Shown here: in pieces, positions 20,079-28,795 of the stretch
Layout of the letters: the number at the start of each line of letters is the position of its first letter
Numbering within the stretch: position 1 is the stretch's first letter
From: CAVOGJ01 sp963700865
GTDB lineage: Bacteria; Planctomycetota; Planctomycetia; Pirellulales; Pirellulaceae
Direction of reading: 5' to 3'
DNA: 64,000 nucleotides
Assembly (NCBI GenBank): GCA_963700865.1
Contig: CAVOZC010000018.1
Span: 1,178,001-1,242,000, forward strand
Notes under the pieces: model-generated
Seen by the model: only the letters and a program-made list of their open reading frames with translations
What the model was told of the DNA's origin: nothing
Database searches by the model: none
Made by a program: the position numbers and the translations under genes

Positions 20079-21208
20079 TTGACTTCGGTAACCATCACCC
20101 CCGTCTCGACCCGCCGCGAGAAACGACAATTTCTCGACCTGCCTTGGCGGATCTATCAGGATGACCCGCATTGGGTTCCCCCCCTGTTGATGAACCAGAA
20201 GGAGCTCCTGAACTATAAGCGGCATCCATTTTACGACGATGCGGAGATTCAGACCTTCCTGGCCCTCCGCGACGGGGAAGTGTGTGGTCGTATCGCCGCT
20301 ATCCTCTCTCACGCCCACAATCGCATCCACAAAAAGGAACCGCGTGGTTTCGTCGGTTTTTTTGAGTCGATCGATGACCAGGTCGTTGCCAGTGCCTTGT
20401 TCGACGCCGCCCGCGTGTGGCTGGGCGAGCGGGGCCTGCACGATGTGCGGGGGCCCATGAATCCGTCGATGAACTACGAGTGTGGCTTGCTCGTGCAGAA
20501 CTTCGACATGCCGCCGACGTTCATGATGACGTACAATCCGGAATACTATGTGCGGTTGTGGGAATCATACGGCTTTGTGGGCGTGCAGGATCTGTTCACC
20601 TTTGCCGGCAATCGGGATCACCTGGAAACCATGGAGTCCAAGGTCCAGTTCATCGCATCGCAATCCAAACAAAGATTTAATGTGACGGCGCGGCGCTCGA
20701 CAAATGGCATTTCAAGCGGGACGTCAAGACATTTCTCCGCATCTACAACTCATCGCTGGAGGGCAACTGGGGCCATGTGCCGATGTCGGCCGCGGAGGTG
20801 AACCACACCGCGTTTGGGCTGCGGTTTTTGCTCGTGCCCCAATTGACGATTATCGCCGAAGTGGCTGGAAAACCGATCGGGTCGATGCTTGGCCTGCTCG
20901 ACTACAACCGGCGGATCCGCACCATGAATGGTCGACTCTTCCCATTCGGGTTTTTAAAGCTACTGTGGAACCGCCGGGGAATTAAGCGGCTGCGACTGGT
21001 GAGTACCAACGTGGTGCCCGAATACCAGGGTTGGGGCATCGGGCTGGTATTGGCTGGGAGCATCCTGGCTCCCGCCCTGGACTTCGGCACGCAGGAGGGA
21101 GAATTCTCGTGGGTGCTGGAGAGCAACCATTTCTCGCGGAAAACGCTCGAACGAGCCAAGCTGCCGGTGGAGAAAATCCACCGCATATACGATTTTTCGG
21201 GAGGCTGA
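20079..21208 (+). CDS. GNAT-family N-acetyltransferase-like protein, frameshifted near 20692
   Basis: The first part (from about TTG 20079) reads FLDLPWRIYQDDPHWVPPLL, a conserved opening of a ~375-residue family often annotated as GNAT-like. It continues with GRIAAILSHAHNRIHKKEPR and GPMNPSMNYECGLL. Near 20688-20698 the frame shifts: LDKWHFKRDVKTFLRIYNSS continues in the next frame through VPEYQGWGIGLVLAGSIL (acetyl-CoA-loop-like Q/RxxG). It ends at 21208 in LPVEKIHRIYDFSGG. The ketosynthase gene starts 153 bp downstream on the same strand. The substrate is unknown; lipid N-acyl transfer has been suggested for relatives, which I cannot confirm. Confidence 0.72.
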
Positions 21209-21361
21209 GGCGCTTATGGGCGAGCGACGGACCCTTCCCGGCGCCCACGCAAACGTGGCTCAACCGCCCTGCTGTGGGGAGCGACGCGCTTGTCGCCCGC
21301 CAGCGCCGAGGCTACCATCAACGGTTCTATGGCCCATTAAATTCACGCGATCACGCCCGAT

Positions 21362-22633
21362 TTGACTCCCAAGATCGTCATCACCGGCATCGGCGTCATC
21401 AGTCCGTTGGGGACTGGTCGTACCGCGTTTGTGGAGGGGATCAAGGCCCGCCAGAGCGTCATTCGGTCCGCGCGGCTTCCGGCTGAAGAGGACCTGGGGC
21501 TGGCTGCTTTTTCACTGGTCGACGACTTCGATCCGAAGCTTTACATCCAGCCGCGGAAGAACATCAAGCTGATGTGTCGCGAAGTGGCCATGGGCGTGGC
21601 GGCGGGCCAACTGGCTGTGGACGATGCAGGCCTGGCGCCCGATGTGGTCGATCCCGAGCGGTTGGGGATCGTGCTGGGGAGCGAGATGCTGTACGGCCCG
21701 CCGACCGAGCTGGAACAACTCTACGTGAATACCCTGTCTCAGGGGCCCTTCTGCGTAAAAAACTTCGGTCAGCACATTCAGGAATTGTTTCCACTGTGGA
21801 TGCTCAAGTATCTGCCCAATATGGCGGCCTGCCACCTCGCCATCGCCCAGAATGCCTTGGCCCATAATAACTCGGTAGTGCAGGGAGATGCCTCCAGCCT
21901 GTTGGCAATCATCGAGGCGATGTCGGTCATGCAACGGGGATGGGCCGATGTAATGATCGCCGGTGGTGTGGGATCGATGATCCAGCCCGTACGGACCGTC
22001 CAGTTCGACCGCTCGATGTTTGCCCAGCCGGACGGGGATCCGAGTACTTCCAGCCGCCCGTTCGACAAGACTCGCTCGGGGATGGTGTGCGGTGAAGGCG
22101 CTGCCACATTCGTGCTGGAGACCGCGGAGCACGCGAAGAGGCGGGGAGCCACGCCGCTGGCCACGCTCGGCGGCTTTGGCCGCTGTTTTGAAACGGCCCG
22201 CCCCACGTCCGGCGTCCATGAGAATGGTCCCAGCGTGAAGGCCATCGTGCGAGCCATGCGATCAGCCTTGGAAGCCTCTTCCCTGACCGCCGCCGAAGTG
22301 GATCACGTGAACGCGCATGGCTTGTCCACCATCGAAAACGACATACGAGAAGCAGCCGCTATCCTGGAAATCGGCGATCTGCCTGTCACGGCTCCCAAGA
22401 GTTACTTCGGAAACCTGGGCGCCGGAGGCGGCGCCGTGGAACTGGCGTTCAGCGTGCTCGCCATGACGGCTGGAGAAGTCGCGCCGACACTGAATTTCTC
22501 CTCGCCCGACGAAAAGTGTCCAGTCCGCGTCATCTCAGGTGAACCGAAGCCGCTGTCCAAGCCGGCGGCGATTGCCGTCAGCCATTCCACAACGGGCCAA
22601 GCCGTGGCCCTGGTCGTTCAGCAGGCCAGCTGA
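21362..22633 (+). CDS. Beta-ketoacyl synthase-like protein with a Cys-His-Asn site
   Basis: A 423-residue thiolase-fold protein starting at TTG 21362. The N-terminal ITGIGVISPLGTG is typical of FabF. The nucleophile position is Cys157 in NMAACHLAIAQ, the first histidine is His319 in VNAHGLST, and the third motif reads KSYFGNLGAGGGA. In FabB/FabF this motif is KxxxGHTxGAAG with the second catalytic His; here Asn351 replaces it. That would give a Cys-His-Asn set like FabH/KAS III or chalcone-synthase-type enzymes. The frame is complete. It may condense unusual acyl chains or act without malonyl decarboxylation of the FabF type. It follows an acyltransferase-like gene. Confidence 0.8.
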   Translation: MTPKIVITGIGVISPLGTGRTAFVEGIKARQSVIRSARLPAEEDLGLAAFSLVDDFDPKLYIQPRKNIKLMCREVAMGVAAGQLAVDDAGLAPDVVDPERLGIVLGSEMLYGPPTELEQLYVNTLSQGPFCVKNFGQHIQELFPLWMLKYLPNMAACHLAIAQNALAHNNSVVQGDASSLLAIIEAMSVMQRGWADVMIAGGVGSMIQPVRTVQFDRSMFAQPDGDPSTSSRPFDKTRSGMVCGEGAATFVLETAEHAKRRGATPLATLGGFGRCFETARPTSGVHENGPSVKAIVRAMRSALEASSLTAAEVDHVNAHGLSTIENDIREAAAILEIGDLPVTAPKSYFGNLGAGGGAVELAFSVLAMTAGEVAPTLNFSSPDEKCPVRVISGEPKPLSKPAAIAVSHSTTGQAVALVVQQAS

Positions 22634-22659
22634 CCGTTCAGCACGGTCCATCATCCGCT

Positions 22660-23238
22660 TCAGTTCAGACTCGGTTCGTCCGGCAAATCAAAAACGCCAA
22701 GGACATCGCGATAAAAGGCCAAGCCGGCTTCCTGAATTGCGTCGATCCACATATCGTCATGCTCGCCGAACACGAAATCAGGCAGGGCTTTGGTCGTTAA
22801 CCATGATCCCTGGGCGATCTCCGCCTCGAGTTGCCCGGTCGTCCAGCCCGCGTGCCCGACAAAGAATTGCAGTTGGGTGTCCCCTTGGCTGACAAGTTGC
22901 TCCAGTTGGTCACGCTTCTCGACCACATAGACGCCACCCTTGCGGATGTTGGCGTCCTCGGTCGGCAGACTGCGTAGTACGATCAACGGGCCATTGACCG
23001 GGCCGCCGATCTGCACACGGCTATTGTCCTGATTTCCCAATAAGTCGAGCAGTTGCCAAGGCCCCTCGTCCACGGCGCGATCCAGTGGCCGATTGAGGAT
23101 AATGCCCATCGCACCTTGTTCGTCATGATGCAATAACAGCACCACGGTACGATTGAACCGCGCATCGTCCATGTGATTGGGGGCGGCAATCAACAAGTGG
23201 CCTTCGAGGGATTTTTTCATGGCAAATCGATTGTTCAT
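22660..23238 (-). CDS. YqgE/AlgH family protein
   Basis: A 192-residue UPF0301 protein. The family begins G(H/Q)LLIAAPxMxDxxFxRTVVLLLHH; here it is LEGHLLIAAPNHMDDARFNRT. It continues GAMGIILNRPLD, QIGGPV and HAGWTTGQLEAEI, then SWLTTKALPDFVF. All hallmark motifs are present and the length is right. ATG 23238 (MNNRFAMKKS) or 23220 can serve as start. Function is unproven; links to transcription regulation and exopolysaccharide have been reported for AlgH. It converges with the ketosynthase gene. Confidence 0.92.
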   Translation of the reverse strand: MNNRFAMKKSLEGHLLIAAPNHMDDARFNRTVVLLLHHDEQGAMGIILNRPLDRAVDEGPWQLLDLLGNQDNSRVQIGGPVNGPLIVLRSLPTEDANIRKGGVYVVEKRDQLEQLVSQGDTQLQFFVGHAGWTTGQLEAEIAQGSWLTTKALPDFVFGEHDDMWIDAIQEAGLAFYRDVLGVFDLPDEPSLN

Positions 23239-23490
23239 GGTTCTGTTCCGTGGCTGCCATTCTGACACATGCCGAGCAGTTTCGTCGAGTAATTTGCAAT
23301 CGACATGCCGAACTCGATCGCTTTCCCCATCACGAGGGTTAAACCGCTGTTTGCCCATCATGGGCAACATGCCACCATCGCCGCCTCAAGAGCGCCAGAC
23401 CCGCAAAACCCTGCACCGGCACCCTGGACACCGCCGCGGACACGAGCATCATGACCATTTTCTTCCCTTTGACCCAAGGCCTGTTTCGAC

Positions 23491-23913
23491 ATGAAATCAT
23501 TCACAAAACATTTGACTTACTGCCTGCCCGACCGTTTGGGTTTCGTCAATATCACTCCGGAGGTCGAGGCGTGTGTTGCCGAGAGCGAGGTCCGCGAGGG
23601 GTTGCTGCTGTGTAACGCCATGCACATTACGGCCAGCGTCTTTATCAACGACGACGAACCGGGGCTGCTGAGGGATTACACTCGATGGCTGGAGGAACTG
23701 GCCCCCTTTGATGCCTCGCCGGACCGTTATCATCACAACCGGACTGGCGAGGACAACGCGGATGCGCACCACAAGCGGCAGATCATGGGCCGAGAAGTCG
23801 TCGTGGCCATTACCGAGGGCAAGTTGGACTTTGGTCCCTGGGAGCAAATCTTTTATGGCGAGTTTGACGGCCGGCGGAAGAAGCGGGTGCTGGTGAAGAT
23901 TATTGGTGAATGA
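23491..23913 (+). CDS. YjbQ-family protein (UPF0047)
   Basis: A 140-residue protein with the family's conserved sequence GLLLCNAMHITASVFIND. Next come RYHHNRTGEDNADAHHKRQI, with the His cluster around a probable metal site, and LDFGPWEQIFYGEFDGRRKK. The family is a small trimeric beta-barrel fold annotated as secondary thiamine-phosphate synthase because some members have that side activity. The frame is intact and the length is usual. The start ATG 23491 agrees with the family's N-terminus. Confidence 0.92.
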   Translation: MKSFTKHLTYCLPDRLGFVNITPEVEACVAESEVREGLLLCNAMHITASVFINDDEPGLLRDYTRWLEELAPFDASPDRYHHNRTGEDNADAHHKRQIMGREVVVAITEGKLDFGPWEQIFYGEFDGRRKKRVLVKIIGE

Positions 23914-23937
23914 TGCGGTTGCAAAATGACATGGTTG

Positions 23938-24044
23938 CGGATCGCTCCGCGATCCGACCGCTGCGCTTATGGTGATTTCGTGTGAAGCGACCGTTCAGTG
24001 CCCGATCGGTGGCGACTTGGGTAGTGGATGATTGCGGAGCAATC
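23938..24044. repeat. Palindromes A and B, upstream pair
   Basis: Palindrome A (CGGATCG-CTCCG-CGATCCG, 23938-23956) is followed by palindrome B (GATTGC-GGA-GCAATC, 24030-24044). Both recur after the DUF1559 gene in the reverse order (B at 24998, A at 25026). Confidence 0.85.
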
Positions 24045-24094
24045 AACGACAATCATTTGCAATCTTCCGCACTTCTCTTGGTTTGGAGCCAGAC

Positions 24095-24922
24095 ATGCCC
24101 ATTCAGTTCTCTTGTCCGCATTGTCAGACCGAAATGAATGTTGATGACCGGTTCGCGGGAAGCAGCGGGCCTTGCCGCCATTGTGGTCAGACGATCACGA
24201 TCCCCGGGGCCGCCCCAAAGTTCGCTGACGAAGCCTCCGCGAAATCTTCCTCCGGTCCTTGGATTGCCATCGTGGCCACGGGCTGTTTCGTGGGACTGCT
24301 GCTGATGGTGGGCATTCTCGTGGCCCTGTTGCTGCCGGCGGTCCAAGCGGCCCGCGAGGCGGCTCGGCGTAGCACGTGCATGAACAACCAGAAGCAGATC
24401 GCGTTGGCGCTCTTGAATTATGAATCGGCCCATGGCCACTATCCACCCGCCTTTGTGGCGGATGAAAACGGGCGACCGATGCACAGTTGGCGCGTGTTGA
24501 TATTGCCCTATCTGGATGCTCCGGAACAGGCAGCGCAGTACGACATGGACCAGCCTTGGGACAGCCCCGCCAATCTGGCTGTCGCGGAACAGATGCCCGA
24601 CGTGTTTCGGTGTCCTTTGGATCCGGACGAATCGGGCAACACGACGCATTACATGGTCGTCAACGACCCGCGTTCGATTTTTCCAGGCGCCGCCACACGG
24701 TCCATCCGCGATGTCCGGGACGGGACGAGTCGCACGGTGATGGTGGTGGAAGCGTCGACACCCGGCGTCGTGTGGACCGAGCCGATGGATATCTCGCTGG
24801 ATGAGGTGGATCAATTGGGAACCCACCACCATGGCGGCGCTAATGTAAGCTTTGCCGACGGGAGCGTGAGGTTCCTGACGGAGGTGCCTCCTGATCTCGT
24901 ACGAGTGGATGATGGCCGTTAG
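24095..24922 (+). CDS. DUF1559 pseudopilin-like protein with N-terminal zinc ribbon
   Basis: A 275-residue protein. It starts with MPIQFSCPHCQTEMNVDDRF and GPCRHCGQTITI, a CxxC...CxxC zinc ribbon. A single membrane segment follows (IAIVATGCFVGLLLMVGILV), then LLPAVQAAREAARRSTCMNN, the planctomycete DUF1559 hallmark resembling a type IV pilin helix. The C-terminus has HHGGANVSFADGSVRFLTE, the family's H-x-G-G-A-N...DGSVRF motif. The zinc ribbon replaces the usual prepilin cleavage leader, so this is the variant likely anchored in the membrane and not processed as a pilin. Palindromes flank it on both sides. Confidence 0.87.
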   Translation: MPIQFSCPHCQTEMNVDDRFAGSSGPCRHCGQTITIPGAAPKFADEASAKSSSGPWIAIVATGCFVGLLLMVGILVALLLPAVQAAREAARRSTCMNNQKQIALALLNYESAHGHYPPAFVADENGRPMHSWRVLILPYLDAPEQAAQYDMDQPWDSPANLAVAEQMPDVFRCPLDPDESGNTTHYMVVNDPRSIFPGAATRSIRDVRDGTSRTVMVVEASTPGVVWTEPMDISLDEVDQLGTHHHGGANVSFADGSVRFLTEVPPDLVRVDDGR

Positions 24923-24997
24923 CGCCGGCGGTCAACCTCGATCGAATGCCATTGCACGGGGCAACGCGAGGAGGGATGGGAGGCGGTAGGGCCGGAT

Positions 24998-25044
24998 GAT
25001 TGCGGAGCAATCAGCGACATTGTTGCGGATCGCTCCGCGATCCG
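24998..25044. repeat. Palindromes B and A, downstream pair
   Basis: B (24998-25012) and A (25026-25044) have the same sequences as the pair upstream of the DUF1559 gene but in mirrored order. A lies just beyond the 3' end of the minus-strand kinase gene and might also act as a terminator. Confidence 0.85.
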
Positions 25045-25073
25045 AGCCCGAGCAGTCCTTTCGGCTCCAGCCA

Positions 25074-27974
25074 TCACGGCTCTAGCGATAACGATTCCAA
25101 CAGCCGGCGGCAGTCCTCCACCTGGTACGTCCGGTCGGGGCTATTCGGTTTGTTCTGCCAGAAAACCTCGAGCTGAGCCAGTGCCTCCTGTCCCCGCTGA
25201 CGAGCAAGAGCCATGTCGCCGTCGATGCGAGCCGCCTTGGCCAGCACTTTCAGCCGAAACGACTGAACATCTTGCAACGCTTCTTGATAGTCCGCCTTGT
25301 CTGGAAATTTCGTCACCAGTGCCTGCAGTTCTTCCTCGGCGCTCGTGGCGTGTTCCACGGCCGCCGCGATCTTGTCCTCGCGGTCGTCGATTTTGCCAAG
25401 CACCTTCAGGCACAGCGCATGGTCGCGGCTGTAGATGGGTGTCTTCTCGCGATCCGGGATTGCGTCCCATTGGGTCAAGGCTTCGGCATAAAGTTCACGA
25501 ACCTGCGGCCAGTCTTGCTCGCCATACGCGATGTCTCCTAACTGCGTGAGATAGCGAGCCAAATTCGCACGATATTCGGGCACATCGGGGCTGGCCGTTT
25601 GAAGTGCGCGGGCGTTGTCAATGAATTGTGAAAGAAGTAACCGTCGGGCGGCATCGTCGTTGGTGAGATCGTACAACCGGTTTAGGTACAGCCGTGCGCC
25701 GTTTTCCAGATTGAGAACTTCGGTATTCACGACTCCGGCAGCCAATTGGTGGAGAATCTTGATCGCGGATTGTCCGTCGCGTTCCGCTTCTTCCTTCAGA
25801 CCCGCGATGGCTGCGGGCGTCAAAGGATCCTTGCCACCGATCCGGTCACTGATGCTCAGTACACGATTGAGCAATCCTTTGGCGCGATCCCGTTGCCACT
25901 CGTAATCGTCGAAGGGATATTGCTCGCGGATGGCCATCGATTCCGAGAATCGCTGGATGCTTTCTGACAACTTTCCCTGCTTCCGCAGCACGACACCCAG
26001 GTTCATGAGCGTGTTGGCCAGCTTGCGTTGCAGTCGCGCATTCGGCTGCGTCTTGGCGATATCCTGACGTAACGCGAGTGCTTTTTTCAAGGCGTCGGCA
26101 GCTTCCGGTGTCTGGCCTTTCGCGGTAAAGACGATTCCGAGTTGATTGTAGGTATTTGCCAGGTCAAACTTGCGTTCCTTCGTCGCGGCTTCCGTCAGCA
26201 GTGTGTTTTGTTCCGCCAGCGCCTGCTCCAAGAGCTTGACCGCCTCGTCCTGGTCGCCCAGTTCTTTGGTAATCACCCCCAGGCGGTAGCGGGTCCGCGC
26301 GGCCTCGTCGTGCGCCTCGCCGCCGTACTTCTCCACGAATTGACTGTAGGCTTGCTTGGCCGAATCGAGCAGTTCCTGACGCTTCTGTTCTTGTCCTGGC
26401 TGGCTGAGCAGACCCTCCTCGGCGACCTCCGTATAGAATTGGTCCACCGCCTGACGGGCCACGCGGTAATTGGCGAGGGCTTCCTCTTTGAGGTAGTAAG
26501 TTACCAGGCCGATAATGACCGCCGCGATCAGTCCCACGGCCAGCGCTGCAAGTAGACCGGTGACGGTTTTCTGGTGTTGCCTTACCCAGCGGCCCGCACG
26601 AACCGTCCATGGTTCCTTCCAGGCGGTGACCGGCTGGTCGTCCAGCCACCGCTGAATATCGGCGGCCAATAATTCGCAGGTCGCGTAGCGATTTTCGATC
26701 TTTGTCGCCATCGCCTTGAGGCAAATCGCCTCGAGCGCGGGAGAGACGTCGGGTACCAGGGCCCGCGGCGGCAGAAAGTCGCCAACCTGGACCTTGGAGA
26801 GGGTGGTGCCGACATCCGATTCGGACGCAAAGGGCGGTTTGCCGGTCAAAATGCAATATAGGGTCGCACCCAGTGCGTAGACATCCGTGTGGGGGCCGAG
26901 CCGTTTGGCTCTGCCAGCCGCCTGTTCGGGAGCCATGTACTGCGGTGTCCCCTCGCACACCCCCTCCTTGGCCTCGGTGTCCTCGCTGCCCGATCTGGGG
27001 ATCAGGGTATCCTCTTCCGATTCGCCTTTCAGTTCGTCTTCGCGGGTGCGGGAGATTGCCAAACCCCAGTCGACGACCAGCACTTCGCCGTAACGCCCGA
27101 GCATGACGTTGCCCGGTTTCAGATCGCGATGCAGAACCCCGCGCGAGTGTGCGTAATGCATCGCCTCGCAGACGTCGATGAACTTTTCCAGCAGACGTCG
27201 GAAGCGGTAGCGACGCCGTTCCGCCAGCGAAAGGCTCGGACCCTCGCCCCGTTGCGGGTCCCAAACCGTTTGCTCGCTGTCGGCATAGTAATCTTTGATC
27301 GCGTCCTTCAAGCTGGCTCCGCGGATAAACCGCATTGCGTAAAACGGTCGCCCCGTCATGTCGGCACCCAGTCCGTAGACGGGCACGATGTTCGGGTGTT
27401 CCAAGCCGCCGGTGATTTCGGCTTCCACGCGAAACCGGCGACGAAATAGAGGCTCGTCGGCGTACTTGCCGCGAATCTGCTTCAAGGCGACTTCCCGCCG
27501 AATCTCCTCGTCTTCGGCAATGGAGACGAACCCGAGTCCTCCACCACGATGGGGACGGAGCACGCGAAAACGTTCGCCCAGACGGGAGGGACTGCCGCTG
27601 GCCGTACTTCCTTCCATACCCAGGGAACTTAATTCACTCGAGGCAATCGTGGCGGCCACATCCTCCAGCGTCCGATCGATATCTTCGTCTTCGAGATTTT
27701 CGAGTTGCTCACCGATCGTATCGTAGGCCGCCGTGGCCGCGAGGCTGATCGTCGGATTGTCCTCATGCTCCTCGATGTGCCGTTGCACCATCTGTTCCAG
27801 TGGATCACGCTGCTCAGTGCGCAGCGCCTGATTCCGGATCAGGATATCGACCAGCGGCACCTCTTTGTTGGTTAACCACTCGCGAACGGCGGCCATCATT
27901 TGGCCCTCGTTGATCAGCTCGTTTTGCAGAGCCAGCACGCCAAAGAGGAGTTGGCGGTCAAGATTCTCGGCCAT
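25074..27974 (-). CDS. Ser/Thr protein kinase (DWG type) with membrane segment and TPR-like tail
   Basis: A 966-residue protein, intact. An N-terminal ~130-residue region precedes the kinase domain. The glycine loop is atypical (RGGGLGFVSIA) and the Lys is in VALKQI (165). HRDLKPGNV (282-290), DWG at 302-304 in place of DFG, and YMAPEQAAG follow. After the kinase comes a transmembrane helix (LLAALAVGLIAAVIIGLV, near residue 490). A long helical region follows with TPR-like units (YNQLGIVFTAKGQTPEAADA, TLMNLGVVLRKQGKLSESIQ). It is probably a membrane-bound receptor kinase. DWG is frequent in planctomycete kinases and compatible with activity. It heads a minus-strand group but is separated from the next gene by 110 bp. 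Confidence 0.9.
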   Translation of the reverse strand: MAENLDRQLLFGVLALQNELINEGQMMAAVREWLTNKEVPLVDILIRNQALRTEQRDPLEQMVQRHIEEHEDNPTISLAATAAYDTIGEQLENLEDEDIDRTLEDVAATIASSELSSLGMEGSTASGSPSRLGERFRVLRPHRGGGLGFVSIAEDEEIRREVALKQIRGKYADEPLFRRRFRVEAEITGGLEHPNIVPVYGLGADMTGRPFYAMRFIRGASLKDAIKDYYADSEQTVWDPQRGEGPSLSLAERRRYRFRRLLEKFIDVCEAMHYAHSRGVLHRDLKPGNVMLGRYGEVLVVDWGLAISRTREDELKGESEEDTLIPRSGSEDTEAKEGVCEGTPQYMAPEQAAGRAKRLGPHTDVYALGATLYCILTGKPPFASESDVGTTLSKVQVGDFLPPRALVPDVSPALEAICLKAMATKIENRYATCELLAADIQRWLDDQPVTAWKEPWTVRAGRWVRQHQKTVTGLLAALAVGLIAAVIIGLVTYYLKEEALANYRVARQAVDQFYTEVAEEGLLSQPGQEQKRQELLDSAKQAYSQFVEKYGGEAHDEAARTRYRLGVITKELGDQDEAVKLLEQALAEQNTLLTEAATKERKFDLANTYNQLGIVFTAKGQTPEAADALKKALALRQDIAKTQPNARLQRKLANTLMNLGVVLRKQGKLSESIQRFSESMAIREQYPFDDYEWQRDRAKGLLNRVLSISDRIGGKDPLTPAAIAGLKEEAERDGQSAIKILHQLAAGVVNTEVLNLENGARLYLNRLYDLTNDDAARRLLLSQFIDNARALQTASPDVPEYRANLARYLTQLGDIAYGEQDWPQVRELYAEALTQWDAIPDREKTPIYSRDHALCLKVLGKIDDREDKIAAAVEHATSAEEELQALVTKFPDKADYQEALQDVQSFRLKVLAKAARIDGDMALARQRGQEALAQLEVFWQNKPNSPDRTYQVEDCRRLLESLSLEP

Positions 27975-28084
27975 GATGCGCTTTCAGGAGAGAAGAGGAG
28001 TGCCCCGATAAGTCGGCTCGATCCCTACGAATATGCGGCTTTTGACCACGTAGAGCAAGCGCGGGAGCTCGACTTTCCCAAAAG

Positions 28085-28630
28085 TTATTCGTGCGATTTG
28101 AGATGGGCCTGATGGTCGGTCGCATAAGCGCCGGTGCCCCCTTGCGAGCGTCCCCACCAAGTCCAACCGGTCGAGAACGATGGGTGATGTCGCAGCCGAT
28201 AGTCCCAACCCCAGGTCCCTTCGGAGGGGCTTGCCATCCGTCCACGATGGACGGCGCCTCCACCGACAATCCCCACGCCGTTCTTGCAGGGGGACGCTAT
28301 CTTGGCCCACCAGCCAACCTCGTCCGCGCCGCCCGAACGAATCCAGGGATTCATGCCGTAGCGATAAGGCGGGTTCTCGGCCCGGTTGATGTCTCCCGGC
28401 TTGTCATGGCGCGGTTTGTGCGGCCGGCCCGGGTCGGTGCTCTGTCCCCCGCACGCCGCCAGCGGGTGCCCGCAGTCATGGTCCAGCAGTTCGGCCAAAA
28501 TGCCGCGCGGCGGTCCATGTGACGAGCTATTCGCGTCAGGCAAGCATTCGCTGGCGTCGCTGGCACTGCTGGCGAGCCAGCAGGCCATGTAGATGGCCGT
28601 GCGGACGCAAAGGGCAGTGGTTTTTGACAT
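28085..28630 (-). CDS. Secreted hypothetical protein, Gly/Trp-rich
   Basis: A 181-residue protein from ATG 28630, which has GGAG ten bases upstream. Residues 1-27 look like a signal peptide (MSKTTALCVRTAIYMACWLA). The mature part is rich in Gly, His, Trp and Cys: LLDHDCGHPLAACGG, ENPPYRYGMNPWIRSGGADE, then a C-terminal EGTWGWDYRL ... QGGTGAYATD segment. I recall the 'EGTWG-DY ... GGTGAY' ending from planctomycete hypothetical proteins but know no function. It lies 165 bp downstream of the dockerin/GlcG gene on the same strand and could be co-transcribed. Confidence 0.65.
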   Translation of the reverse strand: MSKTTALCVRTAIYMACWLASSASDASECLPDANSSSHGPPRGILAELLDHDCGHPLAACGGQSTDPGRPHKPRHDKPGDINRAENPPYRYGMNPWIRSGGADEVGWWAKIASPCKNGVGIVGGGAVHRGRMASPSEGTWGWDYRLRHHPSFSTGWTWWGRSQGGTGAYATDHQAHLKSHE

Positions 28631-28795
28631 CGGGAGTGGACTCCGCCGCGAGATACGTGCCTTATCGACCGTTGTGGGGCCAAGACACGATTCTCGCCGC
28701 ACGCCTCGCTTCCCGTTTCGTAGACTGCCCAGATTGCGACGGACGCCGCCCCGACAAGGCGGTCGTTCCCGCGGCGGTCTGCCAGCCCGACTGGC

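Noticed and set aside
26164..27264. Second minus-strand frame inside the kinase gene
   Set aside because: It overlaps the intact kinase frame, is Arg/Gly-rich, and shows no homology.
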